A stretch of DNA of 64,000 nt from NCBI GenBank assembly GCA_010279815.1, contig QEOQ01000226.1, positions 1,831,969 to 1,895,968 of the forward strand, written 5' to 3'. This DNA comes from Brachionus plicatilis. Taxonomy: Eukaryota; Rotifera; Eurotatoria; Ploima; Brachionidae. A model generated the notes under the pieces. It did not search any database and had not been told where the DNA came from. It worked only from the letters and a program-made list of their open reading frames with translations. Positions 11,314-22,287 of this stretch are shown one piece after another. Every line of letters begins with the position of its first letter. Position 1 is the stretch's first letter. A program made the position numbers and the translations under genes.

Positions 11314-14300
11314 ACGTGAAAAATTATTCTATTAGATCTAATTTAACTTTAGATCTACTATTTTGCCAAAACAAAACCAAATCATATGCTAGTTTCTTTC
11401 AGCTTATTTTTGGGTTTATTTGTTTTTTATTTTATTAGTTTATCTGTACTTTTCAGATAAAAAATAAAAAACAAAAAAATCTAAAATAAAATAAAAAAGC
11501 CATTGTGAATTTTAGCACACAAAACCAAATATAAAAAACGCCAGAGCTTTTATTTGGAATGACCAAAACATTTTATACAAATTTTAGCCACTGATACATC
11601 CTCTGTAAAAATTTTTTTTCCGCCACAGGGGCTCAAAGAGTTTTTTAATTGTCAAAAGTATGCTTCGGTCCGATGTGAATATCTTTTGCAAACATATACA
11701 AAAGATATATAAATCATATAGCATCTTGTAGAGCAAAAATTTCTCTACTAGAAAATATTTTTTTTTCTTCCGAAAAAAATTTAGTCTTGGGTTTTTTTTA
11801 AAAAAAAAAGCCGAAATTTTACCCATTTTTTTGTTTTTTTTGTATCTAGTCCCAGTGAACACCCCTGACCCCAAATGAGGTATACAAATTCTGAAACTAT
11901 ACAAAATTCTGAACCAATTGTAGGTTTAACTTTTTCAAAATATTGATTTTTTAGCCAAATAAATTATTTGAAAAAGAGGGTATTTTCTCAATTTTTATTG
12001 AAATTATTTATTTTTTTTTAAAGTTTATTTTTTTGTAATTATTCATTAAATTTTATTTTCATGTTCAAAAATAGTAAAGAAATTTTAAAAAAAAATCTAA
12101 ATAAAAATATAAGTTAAAAAATAAGAATCAATTGATATTTTTTGTAAAAAACTAAGACAAAAGATTATTTGATATTCGTGGGTGTTGTTGCAATTTTCCT
12201 TTTGATTTTCCTGAGAAATAAGTCCCTAAAATTTCTCCGTAATAATTTGCACCATTATTATATCCAATTATTATCCTCCAAAATCTTTTAAATAGCTTTT
12301 TATTTACATCTTTTCCTCTTAAATAATCAAACGATTGTTAAAAAAAATCTTTCATTTTTTGAAAAGTCTGATCAGTACGAATTCGTATATTTTACTTTGA
12401 ATAAAATTTTGGTGTTCCTAGTGTAAAGAAAATTTAATTGTTTTAAGAAATTTTCATTTCGGTATCAGTTATTGAAATAGATACTTATTTAAAGTAAAAA
12501 ATAAATTTATTTGAATATTTTTTTAAAAGAATTCTTTTTTTTTAAAGGTGAACAAAAAATTACTATTATTAATATTATCAAATCTTAAAAAAACGTATTT
12601 AATTTGAAAAATAATTAAAATAAATGGGAATTGTTTAGAGTTTTACTTCTCCGAATAAGTGGCGTTCAGTTTTTTCTTAAAAAACACCGTTCAGCGTTTT
12701 AGTAATAGCCAAATGAACTCAATTTCAATTAATCAAATGTAATAATAATAAGATTCTTCTAAAAGAAAAGAATGTTAATTTTATTGATGTTTAAATTACA
12801 TGTGAAGAAATTCTGTGATTAATCACTTATTTTAACCTTAAATTCGTTGATAAATCAAAAACTTACTAATGATGATCTTTACTTCATTTTCAAAATTATT
12901 TAACCCCACTTATAAAATCCATAGAGAAAGCGATTAAATATATAAATAAAATTTAAGGTTTAACAATCATCTCTTCCGTTTTAAAGCATCTTTTAAACTT
13001 TAACATAATCAGTATGAATTTTCAAAATCTAATCAATAATAATTTGTAAGAAATTACAATATTTCTTTAAAATTTATAATTAGATTCCTTAAAAAAAGGA
13101 TTTGAAAATTTTCGATATGACACACTGGCTTTTAAAATATTCAAAATATTGTGAATCTATTTTTAACTTATTAAATTTTTATAATTTCCTGAAAAATAAT
13201 CTTAATGAACCTCAGAAAGGATCATTTTTTGACTTTTTAAAAATTAGGTTTTATATTATATTCAAACTTTTATTACAAGTTTTTATGAAATCCAATTAAA
13301 AGATATGAATAAATAAATTAAAAAATATTGAAAAAAGAATTTAAACATTTTGATCCTTTGATTAATATTTTTATGAAATAAAATCTTGGCTATTTTCTAT
13401 TCTACACTCGCTATTTTAAGTCCAGCTTGAACAATTCAAAACAAAGTGATTTAATTTTATTAAAATATTTTATTTATTGTATTTTTGAAGTTTATAACTT
13501 ATAGTCTTTAAAAATTTTAAGGTTTGTTTCATTTATTAATTTTAAATTTTTCTTTGAAATTTCTAAATATTTGGTAATATATTATTTTATTTTGATTTAG
13601 AATCTTGAAGTTTAGAATCAAGAAAATCAGATCAAATAATATTTTTATAACTTTTTAATGGCATCTGATAAAATCTCTGCACAATGCTGAATAGTGGAAC
13701 AATAATGCTCAATACTTGAAGAAGCTCTGCAAAAACTCTGCAATTAAATTTCAAGATGCCGTAAAAAATTATTAAAATTAATTTGGATTAAACTTAAATG
13801 ACGATAAAACCATTTTACCAAAATATAAAGCATTGTGAAGTTTTGTTCAAAAAGTTCAAGAAAAAAATTCTTAATTGAAATTTTCGATGAATGAAAAAAA
13901 TTTTCTCCTGTAAAATATGTAACAATGTGTAACAAAAGTTGTTACACCAAGAAGCCTTGAAAATAAATTCTGAAAGTTTTCTTTTAATTAATCATCGACT
14001 TTTAAAATCAATCGAATTTAAGACAATTTATTTGTCTTTGTAAAAAAAGAAGTTTTATTTGCAATATTTTAAAATTTTTGTAAGTGTTTATTTTAAATTT
14101 CGAAATTTTTATTTCAAAACCAACTTAACATTCATTCAATTTTTTTGGAAAATCAATAATTGGTTAATTAAAATTTTTTTTTTGTTTCTTTTTGAGCAAG
14201 TCCTTTAACATTTTTTGTTACATCATGTAATAAATTTTTATTTTATCACTTCATTCCATTCAAAATATATACGAATTTAAGATTTTTAACTGAACTTTTT

Positions 14301-14767
14301 GAACGAAACTCCACAATGCTAAAATATAAAAGTTAAGCATCGATTAATTATTAAATTCTTCAAAAGGCAATTATTTTTGGAAATTTATATAATGCAAGTT
14401 TTTTAAATGGGAAAAAAATATTGTAATTTTTTAATTCTAAATTTTAACTTTTAAATTGATTAATTAAATCTAAATTATTTAGAAAAAAATTTTAATTATT
14501 ATTATTATCATTTATATTATTTTTTGGTTATTATTTATTTTGAAAACAATAAAAAGGACAAAATTAAAAATTCCCGAAATTTTCGATAAATTTGCAATAT
14601 TTGAAAAAATTTTGATAATCACTGATAATTATAAATATGGAATATATGAAGAAATAAGCATACATATCCTACAGCGTTTAAGATGCTCGGCAAAGTAATG
14701 AAGAATTTTAAAAAAATTTGGCTTAATTTGACGAAGAAAAATCAGTAAACTTGGTTTAATTTAAAGT
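11314..14767. other. Long gene-free AT-rich region
   Basis: It contains a diverged copy (about 11495-11650) of the repeat seen at 33105-33560, sharing AACGCCAGAGCTTT and ACTGATACATCCTCTGTA. The remainder is AT-rich with scattered short frames lacking recognisable domains. I see nothing else supportable. Confidence 0.5.
11495..11650 (+). repeat. Diverged interspersed repeat (relative of 33.2 kb)
   Basis: It shares GTGAATTTTAG, CACAAAACC, AACGCCAGAGCTTT and a block like GCCACTGATACATCCTCTGT with the middle unit at 33240-33385. The copy is single and degenerate. Confidence 0.55.
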
Positions 14768-14950
14768 TAGGGTTGGTCGACCCTAACCTAACCGGTTAGA
14801 ATATGAACCGGTTAAAATCTATAACTGGTTAACATAATTTTTGTTTAAAATCGATTTGGTTTTTTTAAATTTTAAAGATTAAAACCTTTTTTAAGTAAAA
14901 GAAACCGGTTTCAAAAATCGGTTAGATTTCTAACCGGTCGACCAATCTTA
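14768..14950. mobile_element. hAT-like MITE with 8-bp target duplication
   Basis: Termini are TAGGGTTGGTCGACC and GGTCGACCAATCTTA (inverted, 13 of 15 matching). The flanks are TTTAAAGT (14760-14767) and TTTAAAGC (14951-14958), a 7/8 match. An 8-bp duplication fits the hAT superfamily. The interior carries several AACCGGTT-type palindromes and no gene. Confidence 0.75.
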
Positions 14951-15061
14951 TTTAAAGCTAATATTAAACTCAATATTTAGTTGAAATAATGATGATTTTT
15001 TTTTTTGAATATAAATCAAACAAATTTTTTGGTCCAAATTGTGATGAGGACATCACTGTGT

Positions 15062-15180
15062 ACGTACAGTTGCATGCACTCGTCTGAATCAGGAGACGAT
15101 GTGCATGTTGAGCGAGACCGTGCATACACTCGTTCCCTGCACACTGACATGTGCTCGTCTTAATGAATAGGCAAGCCACA
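15062..15180. other. GC-richer island with hairpin
   Basis: CATGCACTCGTCT (near 15073) pairs with AGACGATGTGCATG about 10 nt further on. Related words (GCATACACTCGT, CATGTGCTCGTC) follow up to 15160. It stands out in composition from the AT-rich flanks. The long frame on the minus strand through it has no recognisable protein character. It may be a small repeat or structured RNA; nothing decides between them. Confidence 0.3.
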
Positions 15181-16045
15181 TGTTGTATAAATTGAAATGA
15201 ATAAACATAGAACTTTATGAAAAGAAATTAAAGAAATAAAAGAAATCAAATATTGGTAAACCTCAAATAGCTTTAGTTGTTCACTTTATTTTACAAATAA
15301 TTTAAAATAAAAATTAAAATTTTAAAAATTGTATTATTTGGATACCATTTTTCTCTTGACCTAAACTGATCTTGTATGATATTTTTTTAAAAATAATCGT
15401 ACTAAAATAGTGATGTTAAATTTTAGACTACAAGATAATTTATTTTCAGAGTTGTTAAATGTCACAAGTGTGAAGTCAAGTCCAAGTCCAAAATTTTTTT
15501 TCATAAGTCCTTACTTAGTTTTTCAAAAGTCTGAATTTAATTCTATTCACTTTGACTTTAAAGGATTTAAAGCATATTTTTCTTTAAAATCATAAACAGA
15601 TTTCATAATTTATTTAAAATTTAACTGTAAAATGATTCAATAGCAAAATTTTAAAAACTTTAAAAACAATCAGTTTATTCTGAGTAAATTAAAGAAAGAT
15701 ATTTTGATATGAACAAAAAAATCAAATAAATTAACTATATAAAAAAGATTGAATTAAAAAAGAGACAATAATTAATTTTATTAACAAACATGTTTTAATT
15801 CATAATTAAAAAATTTGAACCTTTTAATATAATTTTAAAATTTATTTCAATTTAATCGCAGATGTATACAATTTAAGTTTAAAATCAATAAATAAAATAG
15901 TTTTAAAAAAATCATCTTTAAATTAATGTGAAATTAATGTTCTTCAAAAATTTTCAAATGTTAGAAGTATTTTTAAAATAAAGATAATAAAATTTTCAAA
16001 GCACATTGAGATTTGATTCATTATTAAGGAAGTTGATTTAGATTT
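15181..16045. other. Gene-free AT-rich stretch with a GTCAAGTCC repeat
   Basis: Around 15455-15500 lies a fragment of the CAAGTCCAAGTCC repeat family found complete at 29055-29284. The rest has no supportable feature and forms the 3' flank of the minus-strand membrane-protein gene. Confidence 0.5.
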
Positions 16046-17233
16046 TCATAGCCAATCGAACAAAATAATTATTTGTAAAAGAAAAACGAAAAGAAAGCTT
16101 TGTTTAATAACATTTGTTGCAGAGTCCATTGGCAAATTTCTATCTAATTTTAAATCAAATTTTGGTTGTTTGACTTCACATATTCCAAAGCCTTTCCATG
16201 CTGGTTCTTTTTTTCCCAAAAATTCTTGAATCAAATAAACCCCATAATTATTAAATAATTTTTCATTACCAAGGGAATAACCATCATTTTTAAAAAAACG
16301 ATAATTATAAACTGGATAATCATGCTGATAATTTGGTCTCTCAATATATTGTAATTTAATTTTAAAATAGCTAATGTTTTGTTTACAAAATCCAAATGCA
16401 TCCTGATTTAAATTTCCAGTACAGTTTATTACTCTTTGATAGAACCTTTTGTAATAATAAGTGCAACTATCTCTACCACAACTTTTCGAATGGACACTTT
16501 TATTTTCACTCTTAATAAGCTCATTTAATGAGCCTAAAATTTTTGTATCGATATCCACTTCGCTTAAATTACCACCAGATTTAATTTTTTCAATTTCATC
16601 CCATTTCAATAAGGCGATTTTAATTTTTTTTGGACTTATGTCTTTTGGTGTTCGATTAACATTTACCAACAAAGCTATATTTAATCCACAAAGTGTAATT
16701 GTCAGAATTAACAAAAAAAAGCTTCCAATATGAACACATTTTTTCCTGGTATCCTTGTTTTTTACCATTAATGAAAAAAAAACAACAATAACAAAAGTGC
16801 CAAGGAAGTAAATTAATATTAGAATTATTCTTGCCTGAACAAAAGAAATATTATAAAAGTTAAAACAAGAAATAAACTTGTAAGTAATTGATTCTTTTGG
16901 AATAAAGAAAATTAAAAAGATCAAATTTTCAAATATCAAACAAAGAAAAAAATCTTTAATATTCTTAAAATCTTCGTCTTTTTCTATAAAAAGAATACTT
17001 CCTACCATGTAAACCTTAATAATGAAAGCAGGAAGAACAAATACGAAATTCATTATTATGATAGCAAAGAATATATAAGGATAATTAATTGATTTATTAA
17101 AGTCATGAATTGAGAAAGAGGCCCTGTATAGAATATTTGACATCAATTTCCAGTCTAAGCCAAATATACAAAAAGGTATCAGTGAAATTGAAATTCCAAA
17201 AAATAGAAAAGGTATTGACAATATTCGACGCAT
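16046..17233 (-). CDS. Orphan multi-pass membrane protein, intronless
   Basis: A single uninterrupted frame of 395 residues. Hydrophobic segments lie at about 6-25, 52-78, 94-112, 133-156 and 167-190, followed by a hydrophilic domain (about 191-375) and a hydrophobic C-terminal segment (about 377-393). The soluble domain has Cys at 252, 257, 271, 283 and 352 and likely N-glycosylation sites at NCT and NIS, which suggests it faces the lumen or outside. The C-terminal hydrophobic end could be a sixth membrane segment or, less likely, a GPI signal. I do not recognise the family. Its length and amino-acid variety in a very AT-rich context argue for a real gene. Absence of introns is unusual next to the other host genes here. 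Confidence 0.75.
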   Translation of the reverse strand: MRRILSIPFLFFGISISLIPFCIFGLDWKLMSNILYRASFSIHDFNKSINYPYIFFAIIIMNFVFVLPAFIIKVYMVGSILFIEKDEDFKNIKDFFLCLIFENLIFLIFFIPKESITYKFISCFNFYNISFVQARIILILIYFLGTFVIVVFFSLMVKNKDTRKKCVHIGSFFLLILTITLCGLNIALLVNVNRTPKDISPKKIKIALLKWDEIEKIKSGGNLSEVDIDTKILGSLNELIKSENKSVHSKSCGRDSCTYYYKRFYQRVINCTGNLNQDAFGFCKQNISYFKIKLQYIERPNYQHDYPVYNYRFFKNDGYSLGNEKLFNNYGVYLIQEFLGKKEPAWKGFGICEVKQPKFDLKLDRNLPMDSATNVIKQSFLFVFLLQIIILFDWL

Positions 17234-18478
17234 AATGTTTCTTTGTTTTAATAAAAATTAAACTAAAATGAAAATTGTCAATATAAATAGTTAATTTTTT
17301 AGCTCTAATTTCACAATTATTTATAAATTAATTTATGAAATTATTGTTAGATTAAAATCAATCAACCTTTAAGAAAAGCATAGCTTTTTTAAAGAAAAAA
17401 TAATCTGCTTTTTTTGAATTTTTTTTCTAAATAATTATCTTTTCAATATAGCCAATAAAGTTGAAAAAATTAGGAAATATTTATGCCTAGATTTTTAGAA
17501 TTTTCACCGAGCTTTTTTAACATGTGACATCTTTTTTGTTTATTGAAATTTTATTTTCGAGACTTGGCAATTTTTCCAAACATGATGGAATTTTCAAATT
17601 TTTTCTTCGTCATTTTTTGGTTCAACTATCTAATTATTAATATTTTAAATCAAAATTAAAATAAATTAAATTGATAATTTTCAGGAAATGAAATCACTAA
17701 TTTTTTATAAATTTAAAAAATTGCACATGAAGATTCTTTTAAAACATTTTTTAAACTAATTTTCAAATAAATTTGAAAATTTCATTCAAAGGCTTAGTAA
17801 AATTATTCCAAAACCTTAAAAAATATATATATCAATAAAAATAAAAATATTTTGTCAATTTAAAAATATAGTCATTTGAAATTTGATATTTCATTCAAAA
17901 TACACTGCTGTAATCTATAATGAAGAAAGATTAATTAAACTTTAATTAATATTCATAGGTAAGAATGATTTTTTACCTATAAAAAGCGAACTAAAGAAAT
18001 AATGATTTTATGCATTTAAATAAAGAAAACATCAATTATATTTCAGAAAAACCGCTGCTTTTTTTAAATTAAATAATGGTAAGCCAAAGTTCAACTTCAT
18101 CTTTCTTCGCAACATTTTAAATTTTATATTCATGATATTATCTTAATTTTTTAAAAGGAATTTGATGGTTCAATCCTAAAAATTTTATTTAAGTTTACCC
18201 GTCTAAGAAAAATTAAGATCTTTTTGAAAATAAAAAAATTTCTCAAAACAAAATTTTATCAAGATATTTATCTATTTGTCCAAATGTTGTCAAAATTTTC
18301 CATTTAATATTTATTTTGAAAAAAGTCAATCATTATTTGATGTTTGTATTAAAAATAATTAAATGTCGATTCGGTAAAAGAAACCCCCAACTTGACATTA
18401 AAATTTTTCAACATCACATCATCTGAACATTTAAATAGAAAAATGCTTTTAAAATTTAATATGATTTTTTTTTATAAA
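17234..18478. other. Gene-free intergenic stretch
   Basis: AT-rich sequence between the minus-strand membrane-protein gene and the first 12-Cys peptide gene. Any promoters for both divergent genes lie here. I see no repeat structure or additional frame worth naming. Confidence 0.5.
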
Positions 18479-18688
18479 ATGCGATCTATTCTAATAATTA
18501 CCCTCGCTTGTGTTTTATTTACCAGCTATTCTATGCAAAACTTTGAGTGTCCTGGTTGCTGTTCTCTTCTTTTAGACGGAGATCAACAACTTTGCAACTG
18601 TCCGGATATATGCGAATGCTCCTCAAACACAACCTGCACTTGTCCACCAGACTGCGGATGCAATATTTACGGATGTATTGGAAAATGA
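18479..18688 (+). CDS. Secreted 12-Cys CxCPxxCxC peptide 1
   Basis: A 69-residue frame with a signal peptide (residues 1 to about 19, RSILIITLACVLFTSYS). The mature part starts NFECPGCC and carries two copies of a CxCPxxCxC module (CNCPDICEC and CTCPPDCGC) plus a last Cys, 12 in all. Three paralogues in the window share exactly this order. The start at 18479 is chosen over an in-frame ATG-less opening at 18392 because it places the signal peptide at the N-terminus as in the paralogues. CxC pairs recall metallothionein-type metal ligands, but the signal peptide argues for an extracellular disulfide-rich or metal-binding peptide. The function is unknown. AATAAA lies about 50 nt after the stop. 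Confidence 0.85.
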   Translation: MRSILIITLACVLFTSYSMQNFECPGCCSLLLDGDQQLCNCPDICECSSNTTCTCPPDCGCNIYGCIGK

Positions 18689-19377
18689 AAAATTTAATAT
18701 TACTAAATTACTAATATTACTATGATAATTAATTTCAAATAAATCTTTTCAAAATTAAAATAGTTTTTTATTAAAAAGATAAATTAATTTAGATTAAAGT
18801 TAATATGACTAGATAAATTTCAATTTGAGCTATAAATCAATTATTTTTTTTGCAAAGCAATTGCTCAGAACCAGTTCTTGGGAAATTTTACTTTAGAAAA
18901 AAAGTTTTGATTAATCGATTTGTGTAATTAATGGATTAACATTTAAAAAAACCTTAAAGATAAAAATTAATTTTATGAAAAGAAAATGTTATCCTTAAAT
19001 GGAATACTCGTTATCAGTCATTAAATTTAAATCTTTTTAATCTTCTCCGTAATTTTCATTACCTTAAAAAACAAACGAAATTAAGATCTTCCATGTATCC
19101 AAACGTCAATTTAAATTAGTTCAAAATTCTCTCAAGCTCAAGTAAAAACAAAATTATTTCAGCTATTGATAAAAGAGAGTTTATAAAAAATAACTAGAAT
19201 AGAATAGCAGTAGTTTATTTAACAGTAAAAAAATTTAACAAATTACCTGAAAAGAAAAGCGTACATAAATAAAATAGCAAAAGGCATAAGAAAATTTATT
19301 AAATCCTGAGCATATAATTTACCTTAAAATTTAATGGAGTTTTAGTCGAGTGAGATTTTATTGTCAAATTTTCTATA
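18689..19377. other. Intergenic stretch before the Rho gene
   Basis: It holds the 3' flank of peptide gene 1 and the promoter side of the Rho gene. No further feature is visible. Confidence 0.45.
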
Positions 19378-21080
19378 ATGACGCTCAATAGGAAAAAATT
19401 GGTCATAATCGGAGACGGCTCTTGTGGCAAGACCAGCTTGCTCAGTTCTTACATTAATAAAGTATTTGATCCAGATCTAAAGCCGACAGTCTTGGATACC
19501 ACTACGATTAAGACTGAAATCCAAGGCAGCATTGTATGTTTATTTTTTTTAATTCTTATCTAAAATTAGATCTATTAAGGTTGAATTTGTGATATGGGAT
19601 ACAGCTGGTCAAGAGGAATATGAGCGCCTAAGACCTCTAACTTATAAAAACTCGGACATCATCCTTGTCTGTTACAGCGTTGAGAACCCTGAATCTTTGA
19701 CAAACATTATCGAAAAATGGTATCCCGAACTTCGATATTTTTGTCCCCAAACTCCAGTTATTTTAGTCGGTAATCAATTTTTTAATTTATTTAATTTTTA
19801 AATCATTCATAAGTATGATTTTATATTGGAATAAAAAATTTAAAATTCTTTGAAAATTAACTCAAGATTTTTGTTTTTTTCTTTAATATTTAGATTCAAA
19901 AATTTAATAGTTCATGTTTTTGGGTTGAATTTTAATTTTAAAATTTTTCAATTTGAAGAGTTTTTCACTAGGAATCTTCAAAACACAAACCATAGATCAA
20001 AAAGAGAGAAATTTAATCGAAAAATAAATATCTCTTAAATAAATATTTTTGTACTTATTGTTCGAAATTTATCTAATATTTGTTTTATTTATGAAAAATA
20101 CCCTGTTTTTGAATAATTTTTTTTTAGTTTTTATATCCAAGCCTAATAATTTTTTTGGTATTTTTTTCTTCGAGTTTTTATTTGAGGACTTAAAAAAAGC
20201 CTATGAAACCCAATATTATTTATAAAATTAAATCCACAATCAAAAAATAAAAAATTATTTTAATTATTTTGGATAAAAATGAAAACATTTTTAATCTGAT
20301 CTAACATTTGTGTAGATTTTTTTTTCTCTTTTGAACGGTGTAAATTAATTAGGAAATTTAATTTTAAAAATAATCAAAGAAATAAATGTTTTTTCAAAAA
20401 TTAATTTAAGTCGTAAAAAAATCAAAATTTTAAAAGAGAAGATTTTAAATTAAATTCAAAAGAAAATTTTGCTTAAAAGTGATACTGGAATTAAAAATTG
20501 AACTTCAATTCAAAATTATATTTTATAATCAGACTCTTTCCGCTCATACTTATTAAAAAGGTAAAAACAAATTTTAAATAAAACGAAGATGATTAATAAA
20601 AATTCTATTAAAGTAACAGGAATTTTGTTTCATTTTTTTTTTCATTTATAATTTCTTATCAATCACAAATCAAATTTTTTTAAGCTACATTTGTCTAATA
20701 TCAAGCATTTAACCTCTTTTTGAGATATTTTTAAAAAAAAAATTTAATTTTTTATTTTGCCCAGGTAACAAAAAAGATTTGAGGGATGAGTTCCGAGAAA
20801 GTAAAGTCAAAAAGAACGTAATCAAACCACTGAGCACACCAGATGGAGAAGTGATGGCTAGTCGGATTAGAGCTCACGTTTTTTTTGAATGCTCGTCTAA
20901 AACTGGCGAAAAAGTGAATGACATATTTGAAACTGCAGCTATCATAGTTCTTATGAACAACATAATGAGAAAAAGTATCAAATATTCCAAAAAAAGTGAA
21001 AAAAAGAAGACTTGTGTAAGCCTTTGCACTTTAATTTAATATTTTTTAATATTTTTATTCAAAAAAAGATTTTAATGTGA
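19378..21080 (+). CDS. Rho-family small GTPase, divergent
   Basis: Four exons, 19378-19533, 19580-19769, 20765-21015 and 21069-21080, give 202 residues. G motifs are all present: GDGSCGKTS (P-loop, 12-20), Thr in the KPT of switch I, WDTAGQEEYERLRPLTY (58-74), NKKD (117-120) and CSSKTG. A shortened Rho insert follows NKKDLRDEF. The C-terminus is polybasic (KKSEKKK) and the final 12-nt exon adds Ile-Leu-Met to the Cys, completing a CILM prenylation box; read-through of the intron would lose it. Switch I departs from Rho/Rac/Cdc42 after the Thr (VLDTTTIKTEI), suggesting altered effector choice. Intron 2 is 995 nt, the others about 50 nt. A membrane-anchored switch for the actin cytoskeleton is the family role. 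Confidence 0.9.
19770..20764 (+). other. Unusually long intron of the Rho gene
   Basis: At 995 nt it is some 15-20 times longer than the other introns worked out in this window. Its sequence is AT-rich without a recognisable gene or TIR element. It might hold a decayed insertion or regulatory sequence; nothing decides. Confidence 0.7.
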
Positions 21081-21292
21081 GCTATTTTTATCGGGTATTA
21101 GGCTACTACTACGAAACCCGACAACCTATAGAGAGATAAAAAAACTGAAATTCTATATAACCAATATTGTTTTACTAAAGTTGATTAAAATTAGCCTATG
21201 ATTAAAGAAATTTAAAACTCTCGAAAACGCCTATTTAAGTTTTTAAATTTTATTTTTTTGTTCATTTGCGTTGATTGATTTTTAGAAATAAA

Positions 21293-22287
21293 ATGCTTAA
21301 AAAATTTCTTTTATTAGTGCTTTTTGTGAGTTTAGCTTTTTCTTTGGACCTGGGAGATGGACAACAGGAAGCATGTTTGCATTTATTTAAAACTGCAGAG
21401 ATCATCGGTTGTCACACAACCGCTAAACTGGCTCTCAAAAAAGAGACTATACTTCTATGTGACAAATTTTATGTCAGCAGCGAAAATGATACATGCGAGT
21501 TGATATCACAAAATTTGAATGCTTCAATCGATCTCATTGAGAAAATTGTTGATTGTGAAAACTTGGAGGCAAACAAACCAGTGTGTATTAGCTCGGAAAG
21601 TGGTGTAGACGTGACCCATGAAAGTTACATTGAGCCTTTTGCAGAGTCTGACTTGGATTCGCTGATTTCAAGTGAGACTCCCAATATTTTAGTAGAGACT
21701 ACCACTCTAAAAGCTGTGTCCAATTCAGTTGGTGATTTTGAGTTGGAAATAACTGATGGTTTGAGGCAGCATAATTTTTACCGTAAATTACATAAAGTTA
21801 ATGAGTTGAGCTACAATGAGACAATTGGTGCCGAGGCGCAAAAATGGGCTGAGCACTTGGCATCGACTAAACAATTAGCTCATAATTATCAAAGTCCTTA
21901 TGGTGAAAATATAGCTCAAGCTTGTGGATTCGCCGGTTTTTCAGGTAAACAAAAGTGGAAAACAATAAAATCTTAGAATGTTTTTTTTTAGTTTCCATTG
22001 CAGCGAGCAAGTGGTATGAGGAAATCAAAAATTTTAATTTTACCACTGGGCTGAGGATTTCGAAAGATTTAGATATTGGTCATTTTACTCAGTTGGTGTG
22101 GAAAGGCACTACACATGTTGGGTTTGGTAAAGCTTTAGATGATCAAGATTGTGTTTATATAGTTGCCAATTATTTTCCTCCAGGAAATATTGTAAGTAAA
22201 ATTAAAAATTAAATTAACAAAAATTTTTATTTCATTTTTTATTTTTAGAGAGGAAGATACACAACAAATGTGCTCGATCTAGAGTAG
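21293..22287 (+). CDS. Secreted LysM-CAP (GAPR-1-like) protein
   Basis: Exons 21293-21944, 21992-22191 and 22249-22287 give 296 residues. A signal peptide (1 to about 17) precedes a LysM-like domain at about 54-100 (LLCDKFYVSSENDTCELISQ, then VDCENLEANKPVCIS), the pattern of chitin- or peptidoglycan-binding LysM modules with Cys pairs. An acidic Ser/Thr-rich linker leads to a CAP/SCP domain (156 to end): LRQHNFYRKLH, YGENIA, GHFTQLVWKGTTHVGFGKA and VANYFPPGNI. These include the His/Glu/His residues of the CAP cavity (His160, Glu205, His248) and are closest to the GAPR-1 subgroup. Exon 2 has two in-frame acceptors (21991 and 22002), which could add or skip VSIA-type residues. A role in extracellular glycan binding or defence is inference. 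A frame opens upstream at 21275 without ATG; 21293 is the first ATG. Confidence 0.9.

Noticed and set aside
11584..11904. Minus-strand frame of 106 codons rich in Lys and Phe
   Set aside because: It is made of A/T homopolymer runs and crosses a known repeat; no domain.
13102..13299. 65-codon plus-strand frame
   Set aside because: AT-rich chance frame (Phe/Asn/Lys/Leu) with no start context and no family resemblance.
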